Below are positions 1 to 34,800 of a stretch of DNA of 64,000 bases, in pieces. The DNA comes from Anas platyrhynchos (lineage: Eukaryota > Chordata > Aves > Anseriformes > Anatidae). The stretch's first letter is position 1. Every line of letters starts with the position of its first letter. The translations under genes were made by a program, and so were the position numbers. The notes below the pieces were generated by a model. The model made no database searches and had not been told where the DNA came from. It was given only the letters and a program-made list of their open reading frames with translations. The stretch covers positions 4,161,501 to 4,225,500 of the forward strand of contig NC_092602.1 of NCBI RefSeq assembly GCF_047663525.1. The letters are read 5' to 3'.

Positions 1-409
1 TCCCACTGGGTATGGGGGCAGCACCCAGCCCCAATCCCTCAGCACCCAGGGATGCTGAGCCCCGCACCAACCCTCCCTATCCCATCCTTGCTGACCTCCA
101 GTGAGGATGGGGTCTGACGAACCCAAACCCAGCTGCCCCGGGGTTTGGGGAGTTTGAGGGGTTTTGGGGAGGGTTCCCACATCAGGGCTGCCCCATGCCT
201 GCAGGATCAGAACCCAAGGGGGCTCTTGGGGGGTCAGCACCAAGCCACACGGGGACGCGACCTCCTCTCTCCCGGTCCTCCCCCTCCACGCCCCGCAGCC
301 ACCGGGCAGCCAAAAACCGGGACGGGGGGGGGATGGAGGAAAAAGCCCGGAGGAAACCCAGAGGAAACCCGGAGCAGCTTCAACCCCACAGGCCCGGCCC
401 CCATCCCCA

Positions 410-598
410 CCCTTTGGCCGCCCCCGCCCCCGAATTGCGGCGGGACCGGTCGGGGCCGGGCGGGGAGCGGGGCGGAGCGGTGGGGTCGCGCCGCCCTTCG
501 TTGTCTCGGGCTCGGCGGGGGCAGCACCGGAGGGACCCCGAGCTCCGAGCTGCGACCCCGGGGAGCCGTCGGGGAGACGGGGGGGGGGGTCAGCCGGG
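410..598 (+). promoter_or_regulatory. SMTN: SMTN upstream CpG-rich promoter and 5' UTR
   Basis: The sequence just upstream of the first SMTN coding exon is very GC-rich, with several GC-box (SP1-like) runs of GGGCGGGG/GGGGCGG type around 455-480. No TATA box is visible here. This fits a CpG-island promoter for the long isoform. The transcription start cannot be placed from sequence alone, and bases 1-400 show no other recognisable feature. Confidence 0.5.
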
Positions 599-24143
<23,545 letters not shown>

Positions 24144-25013
24144 AGCCTGCCCTGGCCTGCAGCTGCCCGACACCTCACTGCCCCCTCCCCGCAGGGACGC
24201 TGGTGTGCGGAGGAGCTGCTGCTCCGCTCCAGAGGCTGGCGGGAGGGCCTGGAGAGGCTGCGGGGCTGGTCCTGGGGAAAAGAGGGGGGGGGATCCATCA
24301 CTTGGGTCACCCCCTGCTTCGGCCTCGCTGGAGCTCCTCGGTCGGCCTCTGCCCGGCTGAAGGCGTGGGCAGGGCAGGACAGTGCCAGGCGGGTGCTGCC
24401 CAGGATGCCACCCTCCCTGCAGCCAGCTTGGTTCTCCTCCTCCCTACCCCCCCCGCCATGCTCTAGCGTATTAAGTTATTCATTTTCAAAGGAATTGTTT
24501 GTAGGTGGGCAGTGCCCCTGTTCCCCAGGGAGGCTGGGGCATGGTGGTGCCCTCGGGCCCTGAGCCAGCGTGGGTCCACGTAAGTGCAGCTCAGCCCGCG
24601 GACCCCCCTCCAAGAACCGGGGCCCTGGTGGGCACTGCTGGTTTTGGTACCTCCATGAGGCAGAGCGCCTTGGTCTCCAGGCAGCCCGAGAGCGGTTTTC
24701 CTGGCCCCCCCTGCAAGGAAGCCAGCCTCTCTGCCCACCACAGTCCCTGCTTGGTGCCACCTCTCCGGGATGGCCCCATGCTGACACCCTGCTTCCCACT
24801 GCACTCACGTGCCCAGGGCACTTCCACGGCAGGGACCTGCAGCACCCACGTGCTGGGGAGCTGGAGGGGAGCAGGGAGGGCGTGAGGGGCCAGGGCCAGG
24901 GTCTAGGCAGCCCCCGTGCTCCTCCCCAGCTCTGGGCACGTTGTGCTCAGTGCCACTCACCCCTTCATCACCGTCTACACCTGCGTTGACACGTGTACCA
25001 ACACCAGCCAGAC

Positions 25014-25019
25014 AATAAA
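25014..25019 (+). terminator. SMTN: SMTN poly(A) signal
   Basis: AATAAA occurs 870 bp after the SMTN stop, with T/G-rich sequence after it. It is the first canonical signal downstream of 24143. A reverse-strand AATAAA begins 3 bp further on, serving SELENOM from the other side. Confidence 0.75.
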
Positions 25020-25021
25020 GG

Positions 25022-25027
25022 TTTATT
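25022..25027 (-). terminator. SELENOM: SELENOM poly(A) signal
   Basis: TTTATT on the + strand reads AATAAA on the minus strand. It lies about 910 bp after the SELENOM stop and past the SECIS. No nearer minus-strand AATAAA was seen between 25030 and 25934, so the two convergent genes appear to share one poly(A) region. Confidence 0.65.
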
Positions 25028-25478
25028 CTATAGGGCAATGCCTCTGCCTCCAGTCCTTCTCCCCATCATCCCCTCCAAGCAACGTGGCCGCATGGAGCCC
25101 CTGGAGCAACCTGCCTGCAGTGTGCAAGGCTGCCTCCCTTTGCCCGGGGGTGTTTGCAGCCCCACCTGCATGGAGCCCCCTCTGTGCAAGCACAGCTCCT
25201 GCTGCACAGGGACAATACAGAGCTGAGAGGAACCATTCGTGTCCCACCCCAGTTGAGGGCTCACCAACCAGAGGTGACCGTGCACCCAGGGTGACCCTGC
25301 GGCCCCCCTCCACCTCTGCCAGCTGCTCCAGGCATTGACGCACGCCCCACTGAGCCCACCCTGGAAAGATGACAAGGTGCAGCAGATTGTAAGCAAAAGT
25401 TTTACTGTGTGCTCAATATGAGGCAACCCTGCTGGTGGTGTGAAGCCAAACCCTCCTAGGGGGCAGCTCTCCCACCTC

Positions 25479-25541
25479 CAGGACTCAGCACATCGACTCT
25501 CAGCACCTGGGGCTTTCTGCTGAGGGTTTCATCCTGTCCTG
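25479..25541 (-). ncRNA. SELENOM: SECIS element in SELENOM 3' UTR
   Basis: On the minus strand a stem-loop can be drawn. The lower helix is GTCCTG (+ CAGGAC, 25479-25484) with CAGGAC (+ 25536-25541). The core quartet has AUGA at 25532-25529 and CGAU at 25495-25492. The upper helix pairs ACCCTCAGCA with TGCTGAGAGT with one mismatch, and the apical loop contains CCCC. A SECIS is required to read UGA as selenocysteine. SELENOM SECIS elements are known for CC instead of AA in the apical loop, which this matches. It lies about 400 nt downstream of the stop. Confidence 0.85.
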
Positions 25542-25934
25542 CGCAGGTAGGATATCGCTGCCCAGCACCAGGAGGTGACTAAACCTCGGGGGCATGGTAA
25601 AGGAACAATGAGATTACTGCTCCTTCAGGTTGGCTGTGTCAGAATGGCTGGGGTGGGGGAAGGCAATAATGGGCAGCTATGGCTCACTCGGATGTCCTCA
25701 GTGCACTGGCAGCCTCTGCTCAAGTCTAGAACTGCTCAGGGCATCCCCGGGGAAGAGGCTATGAACACTGAGCAACAGTGGGGGGAGCTGGAAAGATCTC
25801 CCTGCATCGTGGTCAAACCCTTGTCACCCCATGGACCTGTTCCCAGCTGCACAGGCAGAGGCAGCTGCTCTAACACCCTCATCCTCACCCACTGAGGCTG
25901 CAGCACCTTCTGCCACTTCTCTTTGCACCGCTCA

Positions 25935-27149
25935 CTAGAGGTCTGGATGTTCTTTGTCGTCGCGTTCAGGTGGGGTCTCGCTGTCAGCTGCAGGAGCTTT
26001 GGGGGGCTGCAGGGTGGGCAGAGGCTTAGCAGGGGCAAACCGAAACTCCTCAGGAACAGGGGCATCGGGTGTCTCCTTGCGGTAGAAGCCCAGCTTCTGC
26101 ACCAGCTGGTTGATCTCCTCCCGGGTCATGTCACTCAGGGGGATTCTCTGCACAGAGACAGGGATTGCAGCCTCTTCAGACCCAGCCCAGGTGCCCTGCA
26201 CCGGCACACAGGGGCTCTGGTGGCTGCACTCACCTCCAGCTCCTCGTATCTGTGGTTGAGGAGTACAAGCTCGGGGTCGGCGCCAGGCAGGTGCTTCATC
26301 TCCAGGTTATGGCTTGCAAGCGTGTTAAGGAGCGGGCAGCACCAAGCAGGACTACGCAGCCCCCCTGTCCTGTCCCATCACCCCATCCCATGCTCTGTCC
26401 TGTTCCCATCCCATCCCATGTCCTGTTCTGCCCTGTATCCCGTCCTGCTGCAGCCCCACATCCCGTCCTGTCCTAGCCCATTCCATCCCCTGCCCTGCCA
26501 CATCTTATCCACACCCCGTCCACATCCTGTCCCGTCCCATCCCATCCCCTCCCGTCCCATCCTGCCGTCTCCCCATTCCATCCCATCCGTCTCCATCTTG
26601 TCCCTGTCCTGTCCCCATCCCATCCCGATTCCATCCCTATCCTTACCCATCCCCAGTCCAACCCCATCCCATCCCCATCCTGTCCCTGTCCCATCCCCAT
26701 CCCCATCCCGTTCCCATTCCCGTCCCCATCTCCATCCCATCCCTGTCCCATCCCCACCCCATTCCGCCCCCCCCCTCCCCAACACAGCCCCCCCCGTGCC
26801 TCGCAGCCCCCGGCAGCCCCCATAGGGTACTAGAGGGGGATGTCCTGGGTGACGAAGGCTTTCACCTGGGGGCAGAACGGACCCGGGGTCAGAGCGGGAC
26901 CGCGCCTACCGTGGGACCTCGCCTCCCCCCCCGGCACCACCTACCTCCCGCAGCCGGTTCAGCCGTCACCCGCCGCACGTCTGCGGGGAGAAAGAGCACA
27001 GCACAGCCCGTCACCATCACCGGCACCATCACCACCATCACCGGCACCGACCCCGCGGCACCCACCTCCACCTTGCCCCGGGCCAGGTCCCGCAGCTCGG
27101 CCCCCGCCGCCGCCGCCAGCAGCGCCAGCAGCGCCACCGCCCGCAGCAT
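25935..27149 (-). CDS. SELENOM: Selenoprotein M (ER thiol-disulfide oxidoreductase-like)
   Basis: Minus-strand coding exons are 27149-27066, 26980-26945, 26865-26831, 26312-26234 and 26147-25935, about 148 aa. The signal peptide is [17 protein letters not shown]. The redox motif CGGU follows at residues 30-33, where U is an in-frame TGA. Conserved blocks include [36 protein letters not shown] and [19 protein letters not shown]. The C-terminus HPDL resembles the HADL ER-retention tail of human SELENOM. Selenoprotein M adopts a thioredoxin-like fold in the ER lumen, and roles in calcium and redox balance have been proposed. Automatic gene finders would call the TGA a stop and split or truncate this gene. 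It is divergent from INPP5J and convergent with SMTN. Confidence 0.95.
26378..26770 (+). repeat. Degenerate CATCC/CCCAT pentamer tract in SELENOM intron
   Basis: About 390 bp of imperfect CATCC-type pentamers (CCCATCCCATCC with CTGTCC variants) fill the intron between SELENOM exons 26312-26234 and 26865-26831. The long glycine/aspartate/tryptophan-rich minus-strand frames across it are products of the repeat, not genes. Confidence 0.85.
26966..26968 (-). other. SELENOM: Selenocysteine UGA codon of SELENOM
   Basis: TCA on the + strand is TGA in the SELENOM frame, flanked by TCGG and RLNRLRE codons as in human TCGG-U-QLNRLKE. The reading frame continues through three further exons and a SECIS is present downstream, so recoding rather than termination is expected. 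Confidence 0.95.
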
Positions 27150-27440
27150 CGCCACGTCGCGGATCGCGCGCGCGCGCCCCCGCCGCGCGTGCGCACAGCA
27201 GCGGCGCGGGGGCGCGCCTCGAGCGCCGCGCCCCCGCGCGCCCCCATTCCGCGGCTCGCAGCGCTTGGGCGCGCGCCCGCGCGCAATAGGCGCGCGCAGC
27301 CCGCGTCCGCGCGCGAGCGCGCCTCGGATGCGCGTGCACAAGCACGTGTGCGCGCACCCCAATTGTGAGCACGCCCAGGAACACCCCGTTGATGCGCTCT
27401 GCGCGCACACGGGCACTGCGCACGGGCTGCACGCACTGCG
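27150..27440 (-). promoter_or_regulatory. SELENOM: SELENOM promoter in alternating CG-rich DNA
   Basis: The 290 bp upstream of the SELENOM ATG is an extreme CpG island with runs such as CGCGCGCGCGC (27165-27177) and many GCGC/GTGC alternations. Alternating purine-pyrimidine DNA of this kind can form Z-DNA. No TATA box is visible. The same base pattern resumes at 28425 beyond a CR1 insertion, toward INPP5J. Confidence 0.55.
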
Positions 27441-27504
27441 GGGAGGGCAACAAGGCAGAGCTGGGGTCGTGGGATGGAGCCCAGTGGGGGTCCTGCACCC
27501 AGTG

Positions 27505-28424
27505 GGGTCCCCCCAGGGGTGGGTACTGGGCCCAGTGCTGTTTAATGTATTTGTCGGTGACGCGGGTGAGGGGATGGAGTGTGCTGCCACCAAGCCTGCT
27601 GCTGACACAAAGCTGGGAGGAGTCGAGCTGCCGTCCAGCAGGAACTCAACAGGCTGGAGAGCTGGGCGGGGAGAAATTACGGAAATATAAAGAGGGTATG
27701 TGCAGAGTGCTGCATCTGGGTGAGAACAACCCCAGACACCAGTGTGAGTTGGGGACGGCCCTGTTGGAGAGCAGCGAAGGGGAGAGGGAGCTGGGGGTCC
27801 TGGGGGACAGCGGGATGGCCGTGAGCCAGCACCGTGCCCTTGTGAGCAAGAAGGCCGATGGCATCCCGGGGTGTAGCAGAAGGGATGTGGTTAGCAGGTC
27901 GAGAGAGGTTCTCCTCCTCCTGGTGACAACATCTGGAGTATTGCATCCAGCTGTGGGCCCCTCGGTTCAAGGACAGGAACTGCTTGGGAGAGTCCAGCGC
28001 AGAGCCACGAGGGTGATTAAGGGAGTGGAGCATCTCCCTTACAAGGAGAGGCTGAGGGAGCTTGGAGAGGAGGCGGCTGAGGGGTGACCTTATCAACGTT
28101 TATAAATGTGTAAAGGGTGAGTGTCAGGAGGACGGAGCCAGGCTCTTCTCGGTGACACACAACGATAGGACAAGGAGCAATGGGTGCAAGCTGGAACACA
28201 GGAGGTTCTGCTTAAATATGAAACGAAACTTTTTTATGGTGAGGGTGACAGAACACAGGGACAGGCTGCCCAGGGGGGTTGTGGAGCCTCCTTCTCTGCT
28301 GACTTTCAAAACCCACCTGGACGTGTTCCTGTGTGACCTGACCTTGGTGTTCCAGCCCCGCCAGGAGGATGATTGGACTAGATGATGTCTCAAGGTCGCT
28401 TCCAATCCCTAATATTCTGTGATG
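27505..28424 (+). mobile_element. CR1 LINE, 5'-truncated, + orientation
   Basis: The reading direction matches the C-terminal part of a CR1 reverse transcriptase (VLGPVLFNVFV near 27522, then CRVLHLGENNPRHQ and FKTHLDVF-type segments), interrupted by frameshifts. The 3' end has the typical CR1 tail: a GGACTAGATGATGTCT-like stretch and TATTCTGTGATG. It is the longest CR1 copy here and is non-functional. It lies between the divergent SELENOM and INPP5J genes. Confidence 0.9.
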
Positions 28425-28505
28425 CTGCGCTTCTGCGTGACCCTGCGCACACACTGATAACGCGCACACAAACACCGCGCACACAGCAGACGCAGGGCAG
28501 GCTGT

Positions 28506-28537
<32 letters not shown>
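28506..28537 (+). repeat. (CA)n microsatellite
   Basis: An uninterrupted CA run of about 15 units is followed by CGCGCGTGTGTG. It lies in the INPP5J upstream region, just after the CR1 tail. Confidence 0.95.
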
Positions 28538-28639
28538 CGCGCGTGTGTGCAGCCGTGTGCGCGCCCCCCCCGCACCTCCCGCACGGCGCCGCGTGCACGC
28601 GCAGCCGCACGTAGCGCACCCGGCCACACGGGCTGCGCG

Positions 28640-28866
28640 CACCGGGGGAGGGGGCGCCGCTCCCGGTCCCCGGGGAATTGGGGAGGGGAGGGGAGGGGGG
28701 GGGGGACCGGGACGCGGGGCGGGGGCGGCGCTGACATCGCGGGGAGCGCCGCCAGGTGAGAGCAGCGGCGGCGGCGGCGGCCGGGGGGGTGGCGGGGAGG
28801 GGGCGCGGAGCCCGGCGGCGGCCGGTGCCGGTGCCGGTGCCGGAGGGCGCCGTGGCTCTGCCGCAG
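28640..28866 (+). promoter_or_regulatory. INPP5J: INPP5J CpG-island promoter / 5' UTR
   Basis: GC-rich, TATA-less sequence with long G runs and GGGGCGGGGGCGG (near 28717) precedes the first in-frame ATG at 28867. A GCCAGgtgaga at about 28752 could be the donor of a non-coding first exon. The start site is not resolvable. Confidence 0.45.
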
Positions 28867-31800
28867 ATGGAGCCGGCCCGGCGGGGCAGCGCGGAGCTGG
28901 GCTCGGCCGCCCTCGGTCCTCGGCCCGTCTCCCCGCGGAGCCCCGCGCCCTCCGCCGCCGCCGCCGCCGCTTCCCCCGCGCTGCTCGTCCCCGACAGCAC
29001 GGCCCCGCCGGCCTCGGGCCCCGGCGGCCGCGGCTCCGGTGCGCGGAGATGCTCCCGGCCCGATGCCGCCTTGGAGGCTCTCTCCTGCGGATCGCCGCGC
29101 TCGCAGCCCGAGGGGGCTCAGCACGGCTGCGGGCGGCCCGAGGAGAGGGTCCCCGGCCGGGCAGCCCAGCCCCTATCACTGGACGTCGGTAGGGCCCCGG
29201 CGGATGGGGCTGGGGTCCCGCAGATGTTCCCGTTGCCGACCTTGCTGTCCCCGGTGGAGCGCCGGCCGCTGTCCCCAGGCTCGGGCATCCCCCTGGCCCG
29301 TGCCGCTGCGTTGTCGCCGGTGAAGCCGAGCCAGTCGCCGAGCTGGTCATCCTTCCCAGAACTCAGCCCCGTGGACCGAGCTGCCCCCGGGAAGGCGCTG
29401 TCTGCGGAGCGGAGAGAGGCGCTGCCCAAAGCGGAGTCCAGCGACCACATCTCGGCCTGGGCAGGCTCGTCCCCCAGAGCCCTCGGTCTGCCCAAGGCCG
29501 TCTCCAGCGAGTTCATCGCCACAGGACACGTCGGCCTGTCCAAGCCCGTGACCCTCGCCAAGGCAGAACCGGATGAGTTCACCCTGTTCGGGAGGTCTGG
29601 GCCATCTCTTGGCCTGCCGAGTGCCAGCAACTCCTCCGATGCTCTCCTGGACTGTGTGGGAAGGGCAACAGCGGACGGCTCGTTCCGGTGAGCGCCCGGT
29701 GCTGTGCTGCTGCCCGCGGTGCGTGGGGGAGAGGGGGAGCCCCGCGTCTCGGGGCAGGGATAGGGAGGAATGTCCCCATTGTAAAGTGGCAACCGAGGCC
29801 TCTCTGTGGGTTGGAGTCGCCTCGGTCTTCCTGCTGTGGATGGTGTTCAGCTGGAAAAGGTTTTGGTTCAGGGTCTGTGGGCACGTAGGGTCCTGTGCGC
29901 ATGCTGAAGGTGGGAGACATACCCAGTGCCTGCTGCTTGTGCAGGCAGCAGCTTTGGGGAGGGAGGTGGGGTGGCGTTCCTAGGTGGAATTAGAGGAACA
30001 TGCTCTGGAGCAGGTGCTGCTTGCCCCCCCGCCACGATTCCTGAGCTCTCAAAATGGTGCAGCGCTTCCCTGCCTCACTGTTGAAATGTGCCTCTTGTGA
30101 CTGAGGCTTGTCCTAGTGCTGCCGAGAGAGCCTGCGGGCTGCTGCTGTGTGCTGCGTAATGGTGTTAATGTGCTGTGACTGATGGTGGCTTTGCACTCGT
30201 GAAGGACACAGCTGCTGGGCTTGCAGCACTCCTGTCGCAAGCGATGCCCGGGCCGTTCAGGCTGGCTGTGCTCTGGGGCAGGACCCGCTGGGTGGAGATC
30301 CAGGCCCCTTTCCCCGGGAACCCAAGAAGCAAGCGGTGCACGGGAAGAGGAGGGGAAGCAGTTTCCTGGGGGTATCCTGTCTCACAGGCTCCCTGCCGTG
30401 CCAGCCTGGCTGTGGCAGTCAGCACTGAGATGAAAATGAGGGCTGTGTTTGTGCTGGCTGCTGGAATTACACCGGGGCTTGGGTTACAGCAGGGCTGCCA
30501 CGCTGGGCAGACCCCAGAGAAATTTGGAGGCTGTAATTTGTCTACCTCAAACGGGGGTTAAAGGACACGGTGTGCGTGCCCCGGCTGCGCCTCTGCTGCA
30601 ACTGCTTCTGCTCCAGGCAGGTTCCTTGGGGGGAGCCGGGGGCTGAACGGTGTGGGAAATGGGCTTTTGAGCCCAAATGTTAAGCCTGTTCTTTCTCGTT
30701 CCTCCCAAGCATCACTGTGGTCACCTGGAACGTGGGCACAGCCATGCCCCCGAACGATGTGACATCGCTGCTGCATCTCAACACGGGCGAGACAAACGAT
30801 GTAGACATGATCGCCATCGGGTGAGTGAGCCAAGTGCAGGGCCCCTGCTCCCAGCCTGGGTCCTGTTTGGGGAATTCCCCCATACCCCGGGGGGCTCAGG
30901 ATGGAAGAGCTGCAGCTCCAGCCTGCCCTGGAGCTTAGGGAGCAGGGAGGGACGGACATCGCAAGCGTGTGGTATCATGAAGGGTGACGGAAGATTGGCT
31001 TCTAATAAAATGGGAGTACAAAGAAGAGCTGAAACCCTCAAGTCCTGGATAGCCTTGAACCCTTGAGCAGCCCATAGCCAGCCAGGCTGTGCAGAGCCTG
31101 GCCTTGGGAGGTGCCGCTCATGCTGCCAAACCCTGGCAGTCCCTTGGTCAGGTTTGTAGAGGCATTTAACTCGCCTGCCGGAGTCCACTGGGAGCATTTT
31201 CCTCGTTTCGGCTTTTGTCCGTGGGTATGCAGGCCTCGAGGGCACAGCTCTGCTGCTTTCTCACAGCTGGATTGGCTCCGTGCCTCTGGCAACGCTGAAC
31301 TGCTGGCAAGGCAGCTCCACGGCGGTGTGGTGAGGCTTTATTGGCGTGGCCAGCAGCGCGAGCTCTGCCATAGCCAAAGGGAAAACCAGACCCTCGGGGA
31401 TCGCTGTGGAGCACGCAGATCCTTGCCAAGGCTGGGGATGTGCTGCTTTTTTTTTTTTTACAGCCTCTGCCTTGGCAAGCTCCCTGTGCGTGTGAGGTGG
31501 AAGAGCTCTGCCTCCAGCAGCTTCACAGCTGCTCCTGCCTGCCTGGATGTGGGCAGGGGGGGCACGTGTGGTGCGAGGGGCTTGCTGGAAATGTCGTGGC
31601 CAGGGCAGGGTGCGCTGTACCGGGGAGCCCCTTCGCCTCTAGGGTGTCTGTGCCTGGCTACCCCCCTTCCTCCAACCCGTCTCTTCATGCCTGGGGCACT
31701 TAATATTTTTGGGCAAGGCGTTTCCCAGTCCTGCTGCTCTCTGGGGACGCTCTCTTTCCTTCTGCTCGCTAATTGCTGAGTGGGTAGGAGCGCTGTTAAC

Positions 31801-34800
31801 CTTCTGTCGCTGCTGCTCTGAGCTGGGAGGCTCGGCTGTGTCTGAATGCTCTGTGCTGAAGGAATTGTGTGATGTGACTTCTCTGTAGACATCAGCGCAG
31901 CTGGCGGGCCCCGCAAGCTCTTCTTGCACCTAAAGATAGGCTTTAGACTGCTGCCTAGCCTTATGAAGTTAAACTGCTCCTGATTAAAGGGCTAAGGGCC
32001 CTATGCCACTTGTGTACCACGCAGCCCAGCGTTGCTGGAGCAGGGATACAGCCAGGTTGTGCTCTAAATCACTCCCCTGAAGCGTCCTTCTGACCCTGAC
32101 CCCACTCCCCAGCACTGTCCTTAGGCACCTCTCTCCCAAGGAGCATTCCCTGGATGGGATGCAGGCACCTTCCTGGTGCGGCTGAGCGACCTGCCTGGGG
32201 TCGGGCAGGCTCTGCAGAGGTCCCCATCTTCCTTCCCAGGCTGCAGGAGGTGAACTGCAAGATAAACAAGCGCCTGAAGGATGCCCTGTTCACAGATCAG
32301 TGGAGCGAGCTATTCATGGATGTCCTGAGCCCCTTCCACTTTGTGCTGGTAAGGAAAAACCCCCAAGGGGCTGGGTTCTCTTCCCCTGGGGGAGGCAGGT
32401 TGAGCCATGCACAGGGAGAGCCATGCACAGAGAGGATTTGCAGTGGGAGGACTGGCCAGAGGGGTGCACTGCAGCCCTCTGAGCAGTGCGTGGAAGGTGA
32501 GGGTGAGCGGGGCACCCCACCAGCATGCTGCCCAGCTTTTGCCACCACCTCCTCGCTTTCTGGCTGCCTTTGACGTCCCCTGTGGCATGCTGGGGACACA
32601 TCTTGCTGCCTGCTGCGTTGCACTGGGGCAAGGAGGTGAATGGGAACAATTCTGGCAGCAGCCTGCAAATCCTAGGGCAGGCTCATTCACAGAATCACAG
32701 AATCACAGAATTTCTAGGTTGGAAGAGACCTCAAGATCATCGAGTCCAACCTCTAACCTAACACTAACAGTCCCCACTAAACCATATCCCTAAGCTCTAC
32801 ATCTAAACGTCTTTTGATTCCTTTCTGATTCCTGCTCAGGCTCATCCTGAAGTAGAATTTTCCCATGGTTTCACTCTTGATATAGGACCTGACCGCTGCT
32901 TTTAACTCCTCGAGTTTCATTAGCTGTAAAACACTCCTGTATTTTTCAGGAGCAGATCCCAGGGCACTTGCACAGAGTACCTAAGACCTAGCATCTCTGG
33001 GATTCTCAGTCAGTATTTAGGAGGGTGTGCGTGGATCTCTGAACCAAAATGTGCTGTTGCCCCCCTTCCAGGGGTTCACGTATATATCGTGGCTGCCCCT
33101 GGTCTGCAGGTAGAGGAGGCTGTGCCTGCCTCCGGGCTGCAGCCACCATCCTGCTGCAATTCCCATTCCAGGTCAGCACAGTGCGGATGCAAGGCGTGAT
33201 CCTACTCGTGTTTGCCAAGTACTACCACCTCCCCTTCCTGCAGGACATCCAGACGGACTGCACCCGCACGGGGCTGGGCGGCTACTGGGTGAGTAGCGCT
33301 GAGGCTGGTGGCGGTGGTGCCTCGCTGAGGGCTCACGGCAGCTTTTTGGTGCAGGGCAACAAGGGTGGGGTGAGCGTCCGCCTCTCCATCTTCGGCCACA
33401 TGGTCTGCTTCCTCAACTGCCACCTGCCAGCGCACCTGGAGAAGGCGGAGCAGCGCAAGGAGGACTTCGCCACCATCCTGCACATGCAGCAGTTTGAGGG
33501 ACGTGCAGCCAGCGGCATCTTGGACCATGAGTGCGTACCCCGCTGCTTTTCTTGGAGCCCGAGCCAAGGCAACTGTATGCTAGCAAGGCGTGGAGATTGG
33601 GTCTTGCATGCGGAGAGCTGGAAAATTGTCCCTTGGTGCAGTGAGAGCCAGCACAGATGCTTTGCTGTTTGCTTCTGGTGGCCCTGGCCCTGGTAGCCCA
33701 CTGCCCTCCCACCCCACAGCCTCGTCTTCTGGTTTGGGGACCTCAACTTTCGCATAGAGAGCCTCGATATCCGCTTCGTCAAGTACGCCATCGACAGCAA
33801 CATGCTGAACCAGCTCTGGGAGAAGGACCAGGTGAGAGGGCTGGGTGTGCTGCCGGGCTGCGAGCACTCCTTGGCACTCACCAGAGCTGCCCGTGTGGCT
33901 GTGGGACTGCGCGTCCTCCTGTGGACACAGGGCACAAAGGGCCCTGTTTCTCCTTGCTGTGTGGGGACTGGTGGGCATCATAGTCTTAGGATATTTGTCA
34001 CTGGAGCTGCACACACATCAGTGTTTTCTTTACTGGAGCATTGGGAAGAAATGGGGGTGTTGAGCCTACAAACTTGCTGCACGGCATGGACAAACCCTGC
34101 AAGATGCTCAGCAGGGTGTTTGGGGGTGACTGCGTGCTGTTATCCCGTAGGGTGTGGGGGTTATCAGGTTATAGGGTTTGGGCTGGGTTATCGGAGCCGC
34201 GTGTAGGTCTGGCTGGGGGTCCTGGTGTGCTCCCCACCTGCTCTCTTCCCCTCAGCTGAACATTGCCAAAAGCACTTGGCCTGTCCTGACCGGCTTCCAG
34301 GAGGGACCCCTCAACTTCCCACCCACCTTCAAGTTCGATGTGGGCACCAACAAGTATGACAGCAGGTAGGACAGCGGGGCTGGGAGCAGGAGGCATGGCT
34401 GAGGGGTGAGGGGTAGGGGAGGCCATGCCGGGGCAGGCGTGGGCTGGGCTGGGGGCATCAGGCTGGGGACACAGCTCTTGTGCTGGTGCCAGTGCAGGTC
34501 TGTCCCTGCAGCTGCACAGAGCTGTGCGCCACGATGAGCTGCGTCCCCTGCCCCCACGTGCTGTAGTGCCAGGGGGAGGCAGTTTGGGGTGGAGCCCGCT
34601 GCCCCCCTGCCAGGCAAGAGATGCCCCCCTCTGTGCCCTGCAGTGCCAAGAAGCGAAAACCAGCCTGGACTGACCGCATTCTCTGGAAGATCAAATCTCC
34701 CAGCGTCGGGCTCGGTGCAGGTGGATGCCAGCCCAGCCGGGGCATCCTGTCGGTGAGCCAGCTCTGCTACTGCAGCCACATGGAATACACGGTCAGCGAC

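Noticed and set aside
26378-26825. Trp/Gly/Asp-rich minus-strand frames of 116-135 codons
   Set aside because: They are translations of the CATCC pentamer tract inside a SELENOM intron.
27365-28385. Open frames resembling reverse transcriptase as a host gene
   Set aside because: They belong to a truncated, frameshifted CR1 LINE with a typical 3' tail.
28390-29350. Large minus-strand frames opposite INPP5J exon 1
   Set aside because: They are shadows of the GC-rich coding exon. The + strand frame continues into a conserved phosphatase exon and the minus frames do not.
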